DNA of 64,000 nt, from positions 1 to 64,000 of the forward strand of contig CAZGLY010000001.1 of assembly GCA_964526675.1 (NCBI GenBank), written 5' to 3'. The notes beneath the pieces were generated by a model that ran no database searches, was not told the DNA's origin, and saw nothing but the letters and a program-made list of their open reading frames with translations. Position numbers and translations under genes: made by a program. Positions 35,303-43,774 of the stretch are shown piece after piece. The stretch comes from CAZADA01 sp964526675 (GTDB lineage Bacteria > Pseudomonadota > Alphaproteobacteria > Caulobacterales > Maricaulaceae). Position 1 is the stretch's first letter, and each line of letters begins with the position of its first letter.

Positions 35303-35788
35303 TCACTCCGAGGCCTCTATGGCGCCGGCCAGGAGCCGATCAATGTCGATCAGCGCAATCATCTCTTCGTCCAGAGCCGCCACGCCGCGGAACAGCATCG
35401 CATCGCCCATGGTGTCCGGGGCGGGCTGAATCTGATCATCGCGGATCGAAACGATATCGGACACCGCGTCCACCAGAAGACCAACCCACTTATTGTCAAT
35501 TGCGATCACGACGACGACATGGGTTGGCGTTGGATCGGTCAGTTCGCGCCCGAACCGCACGCGCATGTCGACGATCGGGATCACCGCGCCGCGCAAATTC
35601 ATGACGCCGCGCACGAACGGGGCGGTGTTCGGCAGAGGGGTGACGCCGGACCAAGCGCGGATCTCGCGCACAATGCGGATGTCGACGCCGTAGACCTCGC
35701 CGTCGATCATGAAGGCGATCAGCTCGGACTGGCCGTCGCCGCCGGTTTCAGAGTCCGCCGCTTGAACGTCCATCGTCGCGGTGCTCAT
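35303..35788 (-). CDS. cheW: CheW coupling protein
   Basis: The 161-residue adaptor joins CheA to receptors. It shows the CheW pattern IAFMIDGEVYGVDIRIVREI, the conserved PNTAPFVRGVMNLRGAVIPI, VVVVIAIDNKWVGLLVDAVS and RGVAALDEEMIALIDIDRLL. GGAGGAG precedes the ATG at 35788. It follows cheA by about 130 bases and precedes the receptor gene. Confidence 0.95.
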   Translation of the reverse strand: MSTATMDVQAADSETGGDGQSELIAFMIDGEVYGVDIRIVREIRAWSGVTPLPNTAPFVRGVMNLRGAVIPIVDMRVRFGRELTDPTPTHVVVVIAIDNKWVGLLVDAVSDIVSIRDDQIQPAPDTMGDAMLFRGVAALDEEMIALIDIDRLLAGAIEASE

Positions 35789-35915
35789 CGGTCTCCTCCA
35801 CGGCGGCCTCGCCATCGCAGCGAGGTGCTCGTCGCCCGCCGCATCATCACACAGTATCGGCGCCGCCTTAACGGTCCGTGGGCGCGCGTTCCGTCGCCGC
35901 GACCGCTTCGCGCGC

Positions 35916-38108
35916 CTACGCGGCCTGGGGTTCGACGCCGCGACGTTTGGCCATGCGATCCAACCCGATCACGTCGAGAATCAACGCCACGCGCCCGTCG
36001 CCCAGCACTGTGGCGCCGCCGAGCCCCTCAACCCGTTCGAAGTTCGCTTCCAAGCTCTTGATCGCCACTTGCTGTTGGCCGAGCACCGCGTCCACCATCA
36101 GGCACACCCGGCGTTCGCCCTCCGCTTCGCAGAACACAAGAAACTGGTCGCGCCCGCTCTCGCCGACGCCGGGCAGCATTTCGCGCAGGTTCAAAACCTC
36201 CACGAATTCACCGCGGAAGTTCACCAAGGTTTCGCCCGTCGGCAACCGCCCCATCCGCGCGTCGGAGAAGGTCATGCTCTCGATGACGCTCGACAACGGC
36301 AGCACATAGCGCTGGCCCGACACCACAACGAGCATGACGTCCAGGACGGCCAATGTCAGCGGCAAGCTCAACGTGATGTGCGCGCCCTTGCCGGGGTTGG
36401 ACCGGACCGTCACGCGCCCGCCCATGTGCTCAATGTTCGAGCGCACCACGTCCATGCCGACGCCGCGGCCGGAGATGTTGGAGGCGACCTCCGCGGTCGA
36501 GAACCCCGGCATGAAGATGATCTGATCGATCTCTTCATCCGTCAGCTGGGCGTCTTCGGCCACCAGCCCGCGGTCGATCGCCCGTTTCAGCACCTTGTCG
36601 CGTTTGATGCCGGCGCCGTCGTCGATGATGTGAATAAGGATCCGCCCGGAGACCTGCTCCGCCGACAATTTGATCGTGCCCTGTTCCGGCTTGCCCGCGG
36701 CCACGCGTTCCTCGGGGGACTCCACGCCATGGTCGACGGAGTTGCGGATCATATGAGTCAGCGGATCGGAAAGCTGCTCGATGACGGTTTTGTCGATTTC
36801 CGTGTTTTCGCCGGCCATCTGCAGGCGCACGCTCTTGTTGGTTTCCGTCGCCAGCTGACGCACGAGACGCGGCATGCGCGAGAACACCGTTTTCACGGGC
36901 TGCGCACGGATGGACATGATCGCGTCTTGCAGCATCCGCGTCTGCTGCGCCAGCACTTCGAGGCCCCGAGCGAGATCCGGATGGCTTTGGCGCAGCGCGT
37001 CATCGACTTGCTGCATCAAGCCCGCTTGGGTGATGACGATTTCCGAGCCCATATCGCTCACCCGATCGACACGATCGAGATCAACGCGGATCGTCTTTTG
37101 AGCCGGCGCCGCGGCGCGCGCGCCCTCGTCGGCGGAAGGAGGGGACGCCGGCGGCGGAGGGGGCGCGGGGGCTTCCGCATCGTCCGGCTCGGGCGACGAC
37201 GCCGCGTCGTCGGGTTCAGGCGCATCTCCGCCGCTGGCGGCGTCTTCGGCCTGCACTTCTGCGAGGAGATCCATGAGGGACGGGCCGTCATCATCGCCGA
37301 GCGGCGCCTCCGCGCCGTCATCGACGCGCACGATCTCAAGGTCACAATCGCCAATGGCGAAATCAAACGCTTCCTCGATCGTGTCCTCGCTCTCCGGCCC
37401 CTCCAGAGTCAAAGTCCACGACAAATAGGGTTGATCCGGAACGAAGGCGTTCAAATCCGGCAGCTGCGACCAATCGCACTCGGTCTCCAAACGCCCGAGG
37501 CCCGCCAACTCTTCAAAGATCAACAAAGGATCCACGGCGCGCGCAAACAGCGCCGGATGCGGCGTGAAGCGGATGCGCCACCGCGGCGTCTCCGTGTCCT
37601 CGTCGAAGCTGAAGGCGCTGACGTCCTCGTCATCGTCATCGCCGCCGACATCCAGCGAGACTTGGATCGGCGCGAAATCGACTTCGAAATCATCCTCTGT
37701 GCGGGTTGCGTCCGCGTCGACGGCGCCGCCGCTCAGCGCGGCGAGGTCGTTGCGCACGGCTTGCGCCGCCTGCGGATCAACGGTCCGTCCTTCCCGAGCC
37801 GCCGCGACGAGGTCGCCCAGCAGGTCACACGCGGCCAAACCGACGCCGGCGAGCTCCGCCGAAAACGGGATCTCGCCCTCGCGCACCTTATCCAGCAGCG
37901 TCTCGAAAAAGTGCGCGAACTCGACCAGATCTTCGAAGCCGAACGCGCCGGCGCCGCCTTTGATGGAGTGGACCGCACGGAAGACGGCGTTCGCGGTGTC
38001 GGAGTCGCCGCCTTCCTCCTCCGCCGCCGAGAGCTGTTGCTCAAGCTCCTCCAGAAGCTCGGCGCACTCTTGGAAGTACGTTTCTTTGAACCGATCAATT
38101 TCGCTCAT
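35916..38108 (-). CDS. cheA: CheA chemotaxis histidine kinase
   Basis: This 730-residue kinase starts with an HPt domain in which His47 (AVFRAVHSIKGGAGAFGFED) accepts phosphate. An acidic region of about 200 residues rich in Asp, Pro and Ala replaces a clear P2 domain, with a DFEVDFAPIQVSLDV stretch that may dock receivers. Dimerisation, then the ATP-binding boxes (LTHMIRNSVDHGVESPEER; HIIDDGAGIKRDKVL; GRGVGMDVVRSNIEHMGG) and a C-terminal CheW-like domain follow. It is the core of the operon and is expected to phosphorylate the neighbouring CheY proteins. Confidence 0.96.
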   Translation of the reverse strand: MSEIDRFKETYFQECAELLEELEQQLSAAEEEGGDSDTANAVFRAVHSIKGGAGAFGFEDLVEFAHFFETLLDKVREGEIPFSAELAGVGLAACDLLGDLVAAAREGRTVDPQAAQAVRNDLAALSGGAVDADATRTEDDFEVDFAPIQVSLDVGGDDDDEDVSAFSFDEDTETPRWRIRFTPHPALFARAVDPLLIFEELAGLGRLETECDWSQLPDLNAFVPDQPYLSWTLTLEGPESEDTIEEAFDFAIGDCDLEIVRVDDGAEAPLGDDDGPSLMDLLAEVQAEDAASGGDAPEPDDAASSPEPDDAEAPAPPPPPASPPSADEGARAAAPAQKTIRVDLDRVDRVSDMGSEIVITQAGLMQQVDDALRQSHPDLARGLEVLAQQTRMLQDAIMSIRAQPVKTVFSRMPRLVRQLATETNKSVRLQMAGENTEIDKTVIEQLSDPLTHMIRNSVDHGVESPEERVAAGKPEQGTIKLSAEQVSGRILIHIIDDGAGIKRDKVLKRAIDRGLVAEDAQLTDEEIDQIIFMPGFSTAEVASNISGRGVGMDVVRSNIEHMGGRVTVRSNPGKGAHITLSLPLTLAVLDVMLVVVSGQRYVLPLSSVIESMTFSDARMGRLPTGETLVNFRGEFVEVLNLREMLPGVGESGRDQFLVFCEAEGERRVCLMVDAVLGQQQVAIKSLEANFERVEGLGGATVLGDGRVALILDVIGLDRMAKRRGVEPQAA

Positions 38109-38155
38109 GGGACCCCTCCCCGTCGTCGAAGCGGGCCCTTAGGGCCAGGCGTCGG

Positions 38156-38524
38156 TCACCCACACACTCGCCGGATCACGCCCACCACGGCCTCGCCGTC
38201 GAAAGGCTTGGTGATCCAGCCCGTCGCGCCGGCTTCCCGGCCCAGATCGCGCTTTTCGCGGCTGGTCTCGGTGGTGAGGATCAGGATCGGAACCGTGGCC
38301 GGTCCCGCGCCGCCGCGCATACGGCGGGTGAACTCGAACCCATCCATGACGGGCATGTTGATGTCGGTGATGATGCAGTCGAAGCTCTCTTCCGCCACGC
38401 GGTCGAGCCCTTCCTGGCCGTTTTCCGCTTGAGACACCTCAAAGCCGGCTTCCTCAAGGGTCGCGCGCAGCATGTCCAACATGGTGCGGCTGTCATCAAC
38501 GGTGAGGATTCGCAAAGCGCTCAT
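38156..38524 (-). CDS. cheY: CheY response regulator
   Basis: This 122-residue receiver has DD at residues 10-11, Asp54 in CIITDINMPVMDGFEF, Thr in LILTTETS and Lys in WITKPF. There is no output domain, so it is the motor- or target-binding CheY. It lies between cheA and the STAS gene, whose stop it overlaps (ATGA), in an order (STAS-cheY-cheA-cheW) seen in several alphaproteobacterial clusters. Confidence 0.94.
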   Translation of the reverse strand: MSALRILTVDDSRTMLDMLRATLEEAGFEVSQAENGQEGLDRVAEESFDCIITDINMPVMDGFEFTRRMRGGAGPATVPILILTTETSREKRDLGREAGATGWITKPFDGEAVVGVIRRVCG

Positions 38525-38889
38525 AGCGACGGATCTCCTGCAGCAGCGCCGTCAGCCTCGTCAGCGATCTCCAAGGAGATCTCGCTCGGGGCGTCCAGAT
38601 CCGGCGCCGGATCAGCGTGAGCGGCATCGCCGCCAAACAGAGCTTCAAGGCCAAGGCGCGCCATGGCCGCTGAGAACGTCTCGCTCGGGTTCACCAATGC
38701 AAAGCCCGGCGCGTGAGCTGTGTTGGTCGCGATCGCCGCGAGCGTCTGCGCCCCGGCGGCGCTGACGCGCTCGACCTCAGACGCGTCCAGCACAATTGGA
38801 GCGTCCTGGCCCAGCCGCAGGCGCACCTCCGCCAAGGTGTCCTCCGCCTCGGTCAAAGCCAAACGCGCCGGCAAGGCGATCGCCGTCAT
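38521..38889 (-). CDS. STAS domain protein in chemotaxis operon
   Basis: The 122-residue protein is a STAS fold with the signature VLDASEVERVSAAGAQTLAA; Ser43 occupies the site phosphorylated in anti-anti-sigma factors. A Lys/Arg-poor acidic tail (SEISLEIADEADGAA) follows. Genes of this type sit in front of cheY-cheA in clusters of alphaproteobacteria, but their role in taxis is not well defined. The stop overlaps the cheY start. Confidence 0.85.
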   Translation of the reverse strand: MTAIALPARLALTEAEDTLAEVRLRLGQDAPIVLDASEVERVSAAGAQTLAAIATNTAHAPGFALVNPSETFSAAMARLGLEALFGGDAAHADPAPDLDAPSEISLEIADEADGAAAGDPSL

Positions 38890-38992
38890 CGAACCCTCAG
38901 TCGTCAGCTGAAACTGGCCCAGAGCATAGGCCGAGGGCCGTTAACGCGCCGTCACCCCAATCAGCGGGACGCCCCCGCGCCGCGCACCACAT

Positions 38993-39595
38993 TCAATCGA
39001 ACAGCTCGACATCCGTTTGTCCCGACGGCGCCTCACGCACGCGGGCCACCTCAGCGGCCGCGACGGTGTCGTCCACGCCGCCGACCGCGCGCGACCACGC
39101 CCGCCCCGTGGCGGGGTGGTAGACGAGCTTTCGCCCACGCTCCCCGCCCAAATCGCTCGAGGCCAAGCCGAGCCCGTCGCGCCCGAGCATTTCCATCAAA
39201 AACACGATGTTGGACCGCCCCACATCCGAGGACCCGGCCATCACGCGGGCGCCGCCAAACGCTTTGATCTCCAACGCGCGACGATCCACCCCGCCGGCCT
39301 GGGACGCCACGCGATTGAGCAAATCCTCAATCGCGAACGCGCCGTAACGGCGGGCGTTGGCGTCCGCGGCGCCGACGCGTCCCTCCGGATCGCCGGGCAG
39401 CAGGAAGTGATTCACGCCGCCGACGCCCGTGGGGGCGTGGCGCGCGCACACCGCGATGCACGATCCCAAGACCGTGTTGAAGCCGATTGCGGGGTCCGCC
39501 GTCACGCGCGACTCGCCCATAGCCACAAATTCGAGCTTGAGGGCCGCCCGCTCCAGCGACGCCGCATCCAGTAACGCTGTCGAAGTGTCGCTCAT
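38993..39595 (-). CDS. cheD: CheD receptor deamidase
   Basis: This 200-residue enzyme deamidates receptor Gln residues. The catalytic Cys46 lies in TVLGSCIAVC and the His63 in GVNHFLLPG; AFGGARVMAG and DVGRSNIVFLMEML are also family-typical. It ends TDVELFD, similar to the end of the divergently encoded helical protein (GEVELF). I use the ATG at 39595. It is first in the che operon; neither CheR nor CheB is encoded next to it, so the methylation partners must lie elsewhere if present. Confidence 0.93.
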   Translation of the reverse strand: MSDTSTALLDAASLERAALKLEFVAMGESRVTADPAIGFNTVLGSCIAVCARHAPTGVGGVNHFLLPGDPEGRVGAADANARRYGAFAIEDLLNRVASQAGGVDRRALEIKAFGGARVMAGSSDVGRSNIVFLMEMLGRDGLGLASSDLGGERGRKLVYHPATGRAWSRAVGGVDDTVAAAEVARVREAPSGQTDVELFD

Positions 39596-39628
39596 GTCAT
39601 AAGTCAACGCCAGGAGGGTTGCGATTTC

Positions 39629-40024
39629 ATGGATGCACAACGACCAACGGCGTCAGCGACGACCACATCCAACGGCGATCCGAAGCGGCGCGACCACGAC
39701 AGCCGCGACGCGTTCATCCGTTTTCTCGCCGGCGTGCTGCGTGAACTCGCCGCCGTCAGCGACACGCTCGCCGCGAGCGTGGGTCCGGTGGTCCGGGCCG
39801 CGCCAGCGAACGCGGAGCGGACGGCCGCCATGCAAGGGCTGCAGCTGCAGGACACGCTGAAACAGCGTTTGGAGCGGCTCGCCGTCGCGGCGGAGACCCT
39901 CACCCGCGACCAACGGGCGGACTTGGCGTCAACCCTGAAACTCGACGGCCTGGTCACGCGGCTGGACGCTGAGCGTCCGGCGCCGCCCGCCGGTCCCACC
40001 CCGGGCGAGGTCGAACTGTTCTGA
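39629..40024 (+). CDS. Small helical protein divergent from cheD, CheZ-like tail motif
   Basis: The 131-residue protein is mainly helical, with FIRFLAGVLRELAAVSDTLA and MQGLQLQDTLKQRLERLAVA, the latter like the Q-D-L/I-T-x-Q-R-L-E element of chemotaxis phosphatases and related proteins. It ends GEVELF, matching the CheD C-terminus. Only 33 bases separate the two divergent starts, so they share a promoter region. A role in receptor adaptation or CheY dephosphorylation is possible but inferred; the family is not identified. Confidence 0.6.
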   Translation: MDAQRPTASATTTSNGDPKRRDHDSRDAFIRFLAGVLRELAAVSDTLAASVGPVVRAAPANAERTAAMQGLQLQDTLKQRLERLAVAAETLTRDQRADLASTLKLDGLVTRLDAERPAPPAGPTPGEVELF

Positions 40025-40028
40025 TCGG

Positions 40029-40799
40029 TCACGACAGGGCGACCGCCATGCCGGAGGGCCGGGCGTCCCCCGCCAGCCCCGACCAGAGCGGGCCGCCGTC
40101 CGCAAAGGACACGACCACCACGTCCAACGTCTCTTCAGCGCCGCGCACGGGGCGCGCGGAAACGACGGTGGGCGTGTACGCGCCGTTCGCGTCACGCACG
40201 ACCGCTTCGCGACACACCAAGGGCGGGTTCGCGCCGTCGAGCAGCGGCGCCAACGCGGCCCACACATCATCCGTGAAGACGCTGTCGGTCACAGCGCGAA
40301 TTCCCGCGAGGTCCGCGCATCGAAAAAAGCGCAGGGCCGCCGCGTTCGCCTGCAACACCCGGACGCCGTGATCGCCGCGAGGCGTGGGCTCCGGCAGATT
40401 GTAAGCGTCGTGCGCCGCGGCGCGGGGCGCAAGCGCTCGCCGCTGGCGCGTTGCGGTCGCAACGGCTGATAAATCCACCTCCAATATGGGAGTCGGGTCG
40501 TCACTGAAGTGCGCGTGCACCCGCGCGCGCTCATCCAGAATGATCGGGCGCTCGAACGCGTCGCGCGACGCCGCGAGAACCGACGCCCGCCACCACGCGA
40601 CCCCCGCCACAACCAACGCTGCGGCGGCCCCGCCGAGAGCGATCGTCAAGCCCGGCCAGCGGGGCGCAATCACAATCCGCGCGCCCCCCATTCCAAGAGC
40701 CCGCGCGGCGTCCGCCGCAAACAGGGCGTCAAGCGCGCCCGCCGCGATCACCACTACGGCTATCGCGATCGCGCGTCGAAACCCACCGTCCCAGACCAT
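40029..40799 (-). CDS. Membrane-anchored PAS domain protein downstream of TAL
   Basis: The 256-residue product has two membrane helices (AIAIAVVVIAAGALDALFA and LTIALGGAAAALVVAGVAWW), then a PAS-like domain: GVRVLQANAAALRFFRCADL, VFTDDVWAALAPLLDG and a C-terminal beta sheet ending LDVVVVSFADGGP. No kinase, cyclase or HTH output is attached, so it must signal by protein contact. The ATG at 40799 lies 15 bases after the TAL stop with GGGG upstream, so it is co-transcribed with TAL and belongs to the PYP-TAL side of the cluster. It has none of the PYP chromophore residues. Confidence 0.7.
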   Translation of the reverse strand: MVWDGGFRRAIAIAVVVIAAGALDALFAADAARALGMGGARIVIAPRWPGLTIALGGAAAALVVAGVAWWRASVLAASRDAFERPIILDERARVHAHFSDDPTPILEVDLSAVATATRQRRALAPRAAAHDAYNLPEPTPRGDHGVRVLQANAAALRFFRCADLAGIRAVTDSVFTDDVWAALAPLLDGANPPLVCREAVVRDANGAYTPTVVSARPVRGAEETLDVVVVSFADGGPLWSGLAGDARPSGMAVALS

Positions 40800-40813
40800 G
40801 CCGTGAGCCCCGG

Positions 40814-42490
40814 TCACGCTGACGCGGCGCGCGCGCCGGCGGCGACGCGGGCGCGACGGGTCGTTGGCGCGGCGGCGTGGACGCCGACGTCCTGAGACGC
40901 GGGCGGATCCTCCAACGCGAGATCGGCGGCAAGCCGCGCGATGTCGCCCGCCAAGGGACGGTCTTCTTTCAGAAAGTCCGCACGCGCGCGAACCCAGCCC
41001 CGCAGCGCCCAACCCGCCGGCGACACCGTGCGCGGCGCGCCGTCGGCGTCGCTGCTGTGGTCCCGCGCCAACAAGTCCGCGCCCTGGGCGGCGGCGAGCG
41101 CATGGATGGCGAGCACGCGCCAGGCGTCCGCCAAGGCCTCGCCGGCCTTCCGCGCCGCGATCGTGCCCATACTGACGACATCTTGGTTGTCGGCGTTGGT
41201 GGAGATGGACTGTATGGACGCGGGAGCGGCCTTCGAGCGCATCTCCGCCACCAGCGCTGTGGCCGTGACCTGCGCGCCCATAAAGCCGCTGTGGAGGCCC
41301 GTCGCCTCCCCGGTCAGGAAGGCCGGCAAATCTCCGTTGACCCGTTCGTCCGTCAACCGCGCGATCTGACGTTCCGACAGAATGGCGGTCATCACGACGG
41401 CGTTGGTGAGCGCATCCGACGCAAAGGCCACATGCTGGCCCATGAAATTGCCGCCATGGAGCGCGAACGGCGGCTCTGACCCAAAGAGGGGGTTGTCGCT
41501 GGCCGCGTTGAGTTCGCGCTCGACGGTCTGAGCGTGGAACGCCGCGGCGTCGCGTACGGCCCCGATGATCTGCGGCGCGCACCGCGTGGAATAGGGGTCT
41601 TGCAGCGGCCGCTCCGCCCGCCGGGGACGCGCCGCCTTCGCGCTCTTCGGCAGCCGGCTCTCCGCGGCGCGGGTCGCCACAATCCGGCTGCTGTCCCGCA
41701 CGCGCTCGCGCAGCTCCGCCGCCGCGCGCGCTTGACCAGGATGGGGACGCGCCTGCGCGAACTCGGCGCTCCACGCCTCCGATCGCCCACAAAGCAGCTC
41801 CGCCGTGAGCGCCGTCAGCGCGGTCGACCAGGCGACCAACCGCTCCGTATCCACAGCGTTTAGCGCCGCCAATCCCGTCATGGCCGACACGCCGTTGACC
41901 AACGCCAAACCGTCGCGCGCGGCCAGCGTGAGCGGCGCCAACCCCAGGCGCTCCAGCCCCGCACCGGCCTCCACAACGCCGCCCTCATGGTCGACGAACG
42001 CGCCTTCGCCCATCAGCGCAAGCGCCAAATGGGCCAACGGCGTGAGATCCCCGCTCGCGCCGACCGTTCCCTTCTCAGGAATAAGAGGCGCGAGGTCCGA
42101 ATTGATGACCGCCGTCAGCGCCGCGATCAGCGCGTCCGAGGCGCCCGACCAGCCTTGCGTCAACGCGCTCAGCCGAGCCACGACGACCGCCCGCCCGGCG
42201 CGCCACGACAGAGGCGCGCCCACGCCGGACGCCAGATGGTAGATCAGATTGCGCTGCAGGGTTTCGATGTCGGAGCCGTCGACGAGGCGGTCGGCGAGGG
42301 GGCCAAAGCCCGTGGTCACGCCATAGACAATCCGCCGCTCGTCCACACACCGGCTCAACCGCTGGTGAGCCGCCGCCATCCGTGACCGCGCGAAGGGCGA
42401 CAGCGCCAAGCGGGCGTCGCCGTCGGCCAAGCGTGCGGCGTCGCCGATAGACAAGGCCTGATCCAACTTCACCGTCGCCGACTCGACCAT
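40814..42490 (-). CDS. tal: Tyrosine ammonia-lyase supplying p-coumarate for PYP
   Basis: This 558-residue aromatic amino acid lyase has the self-cyclising Ala145-Ser146-Gly147 (TVGASGDLTPLAHLAL) that forms the MIO group and the active-site Tyr in YGVTTGFG. The substrate switch is YHLASGVG: the His85-Leu pair is typical of tyrosine lyases, whereas histidine lyases carry Ser-His and phenylalanine lyases Phe-Leu at this place. It would deaminate L-tyrosine to p-coumaric acid, the PYP chromophore precursor. AGGTGAGG supports the ATG at 42490. Divergent from gvpA. The lyase family is certain, tyrosine preference likely. Confidence 0.92.
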   Translation of the reverse strand: MVESATVKLDQALSIGDAARLADGDARLALSPFARSRMAAAHQRLSRCVDERRIVYGVTTGFGPLADRLVDGSDIETLQRNLIYHLASGVGAPLSWRAGRAVVVARLSALTQGWSGASDALIAALTAVINSDLAPLIPEKGTVGASGDLTPLAHLALALMGEGAFVDHEGGVVEAGAGLERLGLAPLTLAARDGLALVNGVSAMTGLAALNAVDTERLVAWSTALTALTAELLCGRSEAWSAEFAQARPHPGQARAAAELRERVRDSSRIVATRAAESRLPKSAKAARPRRAERPLQDPYSTRCAPQIIGAVRDAAAFHAQTVERELNAASDNPLFGSEPPFALHGGNFMGQHVAFASDALTNAVVMTAILSERQIARLTDERVNGDLPAFLTGEATGLHSGFMGAQVTATALVAEMRSKAAPASIQSISTNADNQDVVSMGTIAARKAGEALADAWRVLAIHALAAAQGADLLARDHSSDADGAPRTVSPAGWALRGWVRARADFLKEDRPLAGDIARLAADLALEDPPASQDVGVHAAAPTTRRARVAAGARAASA

Positions 42491-42821
42491 AAACGCGTTC
42501 CTCACCTTCTAAGTGTGGCCGGCCGTCGATCGGGCCTGCCCCAAGTGAGCAAACAAGAGTTAACAACCCCCCTCTCTGAATCTCAGATTCATCTATACTT
42601 ATCAGATGTTATATAAAATTATATCAGTTTACGTGTTCGAAACTTTTTATTTGATCAAGTCAAACTCACCATTAACCCTTTGCGTTCATGGTGTCGGCGT
42701 CGGGAGCGGAACAGCGTTCCCGCCTCCGCTCAACGACGGTCATGGCGTCACGCCTCACCGTCGGCTGACGCGGGTGCGGGCGACAGCGCATCCCGAAACC
42801 GGTTTGGCGAAAGGTAGAACA
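42491..42821. promoter_or_regulatory. A+T-rich divergent promoter region between tal and gvpA
   Basis: These 331 bases separate the divergent tal and gvpA starts. Bases 42,545-42,665 are strikingly A+T-rich. Within them lie a perfect palindrome TGAATCT-C-AGATTCA (42577-42591), two TATCAG copies (from 42600 and 42622), and TTTGA-TCAAG-TCAAA (about 42650-42664). The palindrome and its position suggest an operator controlling both transcripts. I cannot assign a -35/-10 pair or regulator with certainty. Confidence 0.6.
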
Positions 42822-43034
42822 ATGGCTATCCAAAAGAGCGTGGCGTCCAGCAGCCTGGCTGAAGTCGTGGATCGCATCTTGGACAAGGGCGTGGTTGTGG
42901 ACGCGTTCGTGCGTGTCGCCCTCGTCGGGATCGAACTGATCGCGATCGAAGCCCGCGCGGTGATCGCGTCCGTCGAGACCTGGCTGAAGTACGCTGAGGC
43001 CGTCGGCCTGACGGTCGAGCCGGCGTCCGCCTAA
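42822..43034 (+). CDS. gvpA: Gas vesicle structural protein GvpA
   Basis: This 70-residue protein is the main shell subunit of gas vesicles. It shows the invariant core SSSLAEVVDRILDKGVVVDA, then VRVALVGIELIAIEARAVIA and SVETWLKYAEAVGL, so it is complete. AAAGGT precedes the ATG. It is the first gene of a long cluster and is followed by a strong hairpin, which would let gvpA be expressed at higher level than the accessory genes. Expression is likely set by the A+T-rich region upstream. Confidence 0.98.
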   Translation: MAIQKSVASSSLAEVVDRILDKGVVVDAFVRVALVGIELIAIEARAVIASVETWLKYAEAVGLTVEPASA

Positions 43035-43040
43035 GCCGCT

Positions 43041-43099
43041 GACCACACGCGCTGTCGCCGACGCGGGGCCCCCGCGCTCCGCCGGCGACCGCGCTGGTC
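43041..43099 (+). terminator. Large hairpin after gvpA
   Basis: Nested inverted repeats cover the gap between gvpA and the next gene: GACCA/TGGTC outermost, TCGCCG/CGGCGA in the middle, and CGCGGG/CCCGCG at the tip. There is no T-run, so partial termination or mRNA-end stabilisation is likelier than full termination. This gives an excess of gvpA message. Confidence 0.65.
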
Positions 43100-43138
43100 G
43101 CGTCATGTCCTTGAGAAGCGATCCCCAGGAGCTGTCCG

Positions 43139-43774
43139 ATGAGCGATGAATATCGCCATCGCGCCCAGGCGGTGCGGCAGGAGACCCGCGCGCACCTCGC
43201 GGCGCTGCGGGCGGCGCGTCGGGGCGATCGCCGCGGTGCGGACACGACGTCTGGGGATGCAAACCCCAGCGCGGCGCGTGCGAACGCGGAGGTGGATCAC
43301 GCGATCTTCCTTCCGCCGGAGTCCACGCCGCAGCCCACAGACGACCTCGCCGCGGCCGCTGTTTCAGCCGGGCAACCGGACGCCAGCGACCAAGGCATGG
43401 CGGCCTCAGCGCCGCCAGTCGTCGCCGCGACGGTGGAATTCGAACCGCCCTCGACGGCGGTCGAAGCGGAACCGCCCGCGACAGTCATGCTGGCCGCCGC
43501 TGACGAGGCGGCTGTCCCCTCGTCCGCCGACGTCACGCCCGACAGCGCCGCCGCGCCGACATCGGAGACGGCCGGCGCGACGGCGGGCTCCCTCGAGCGC
43601 TTGCCGGGCATCGGTCCCGGTTTGATCTGGTTCTTCGAGCAACGGGGAATCGTCGACTTGGCGGCGCTGGCGGCCGCCGACTCTGATCAATTGCGGGCCG
43701 ATATCGGTTTCATCGGGTCCCTGATCGATTTCGACGGCTGGATCGCCTTCGCCCGCGATCACGCGCGCGCCTAA
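43139..43774 (+). CDS. HhH-type protein encoded between gvpA and gvpN
   Basis: The 211-residue product starts with a basic helical segment (RAQAVRQETRAHLAALRAAR), has an 80-residue Ala/Pro/acidic linker of low complexity, and ends with a domain LERLPGIGPGLIWFFEQRGI followed by VDLAALAAADSDQLRADIGF, the pattern of a helix-hairpin-helix fold. HhH domains often bind DNA or mediate protein contacts. Its N-terminal helix recalls vesicle-surface proteins, so it might cover the vesicle or tether it, but this is inference. AGGAG precedes the ATG. Not a recognised Gvp family. Confidence 0.6.
   Translation: MSDEYRHRAQAVRQETRAHLAALRAARRGDRRGADTTSGDANPSAARANAEVDHAIFLPPESTPQPTDDLAAAAVSAGQPDASDQGMAASAPPVVAATVEFEPPSTAVEAEPPATVMLAAADEAAVPSSADVTPDSAAAPTSETAGATAGSLERLPGIGPGLIWFFEQRGIVDLAALAAADSDQLRADIGFIGSLIDFDGWIAFARDHARA

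Noticed and set aside
35781..38432. 883-codon open frame opposite cheA
   Set aside because: Antisense shadow of cheA; no recognisable domain or start.
40814..42490. Lyase read as histidine ammonia-lyase (HutH)
   Set aside because: The substrate switch is His-Leu, typical for tyrosine, not the Ser-His of HutH; no hutU or hutI is nearby, and pyp and pcl are in the same region.
42650..42664. FNR/CRP-type site before gvpA
   Set aside because: TTTGA/TCAAA pair around five bases, but the TTGAT half is followed by three rather than four bases, so the match to FNR is poor.
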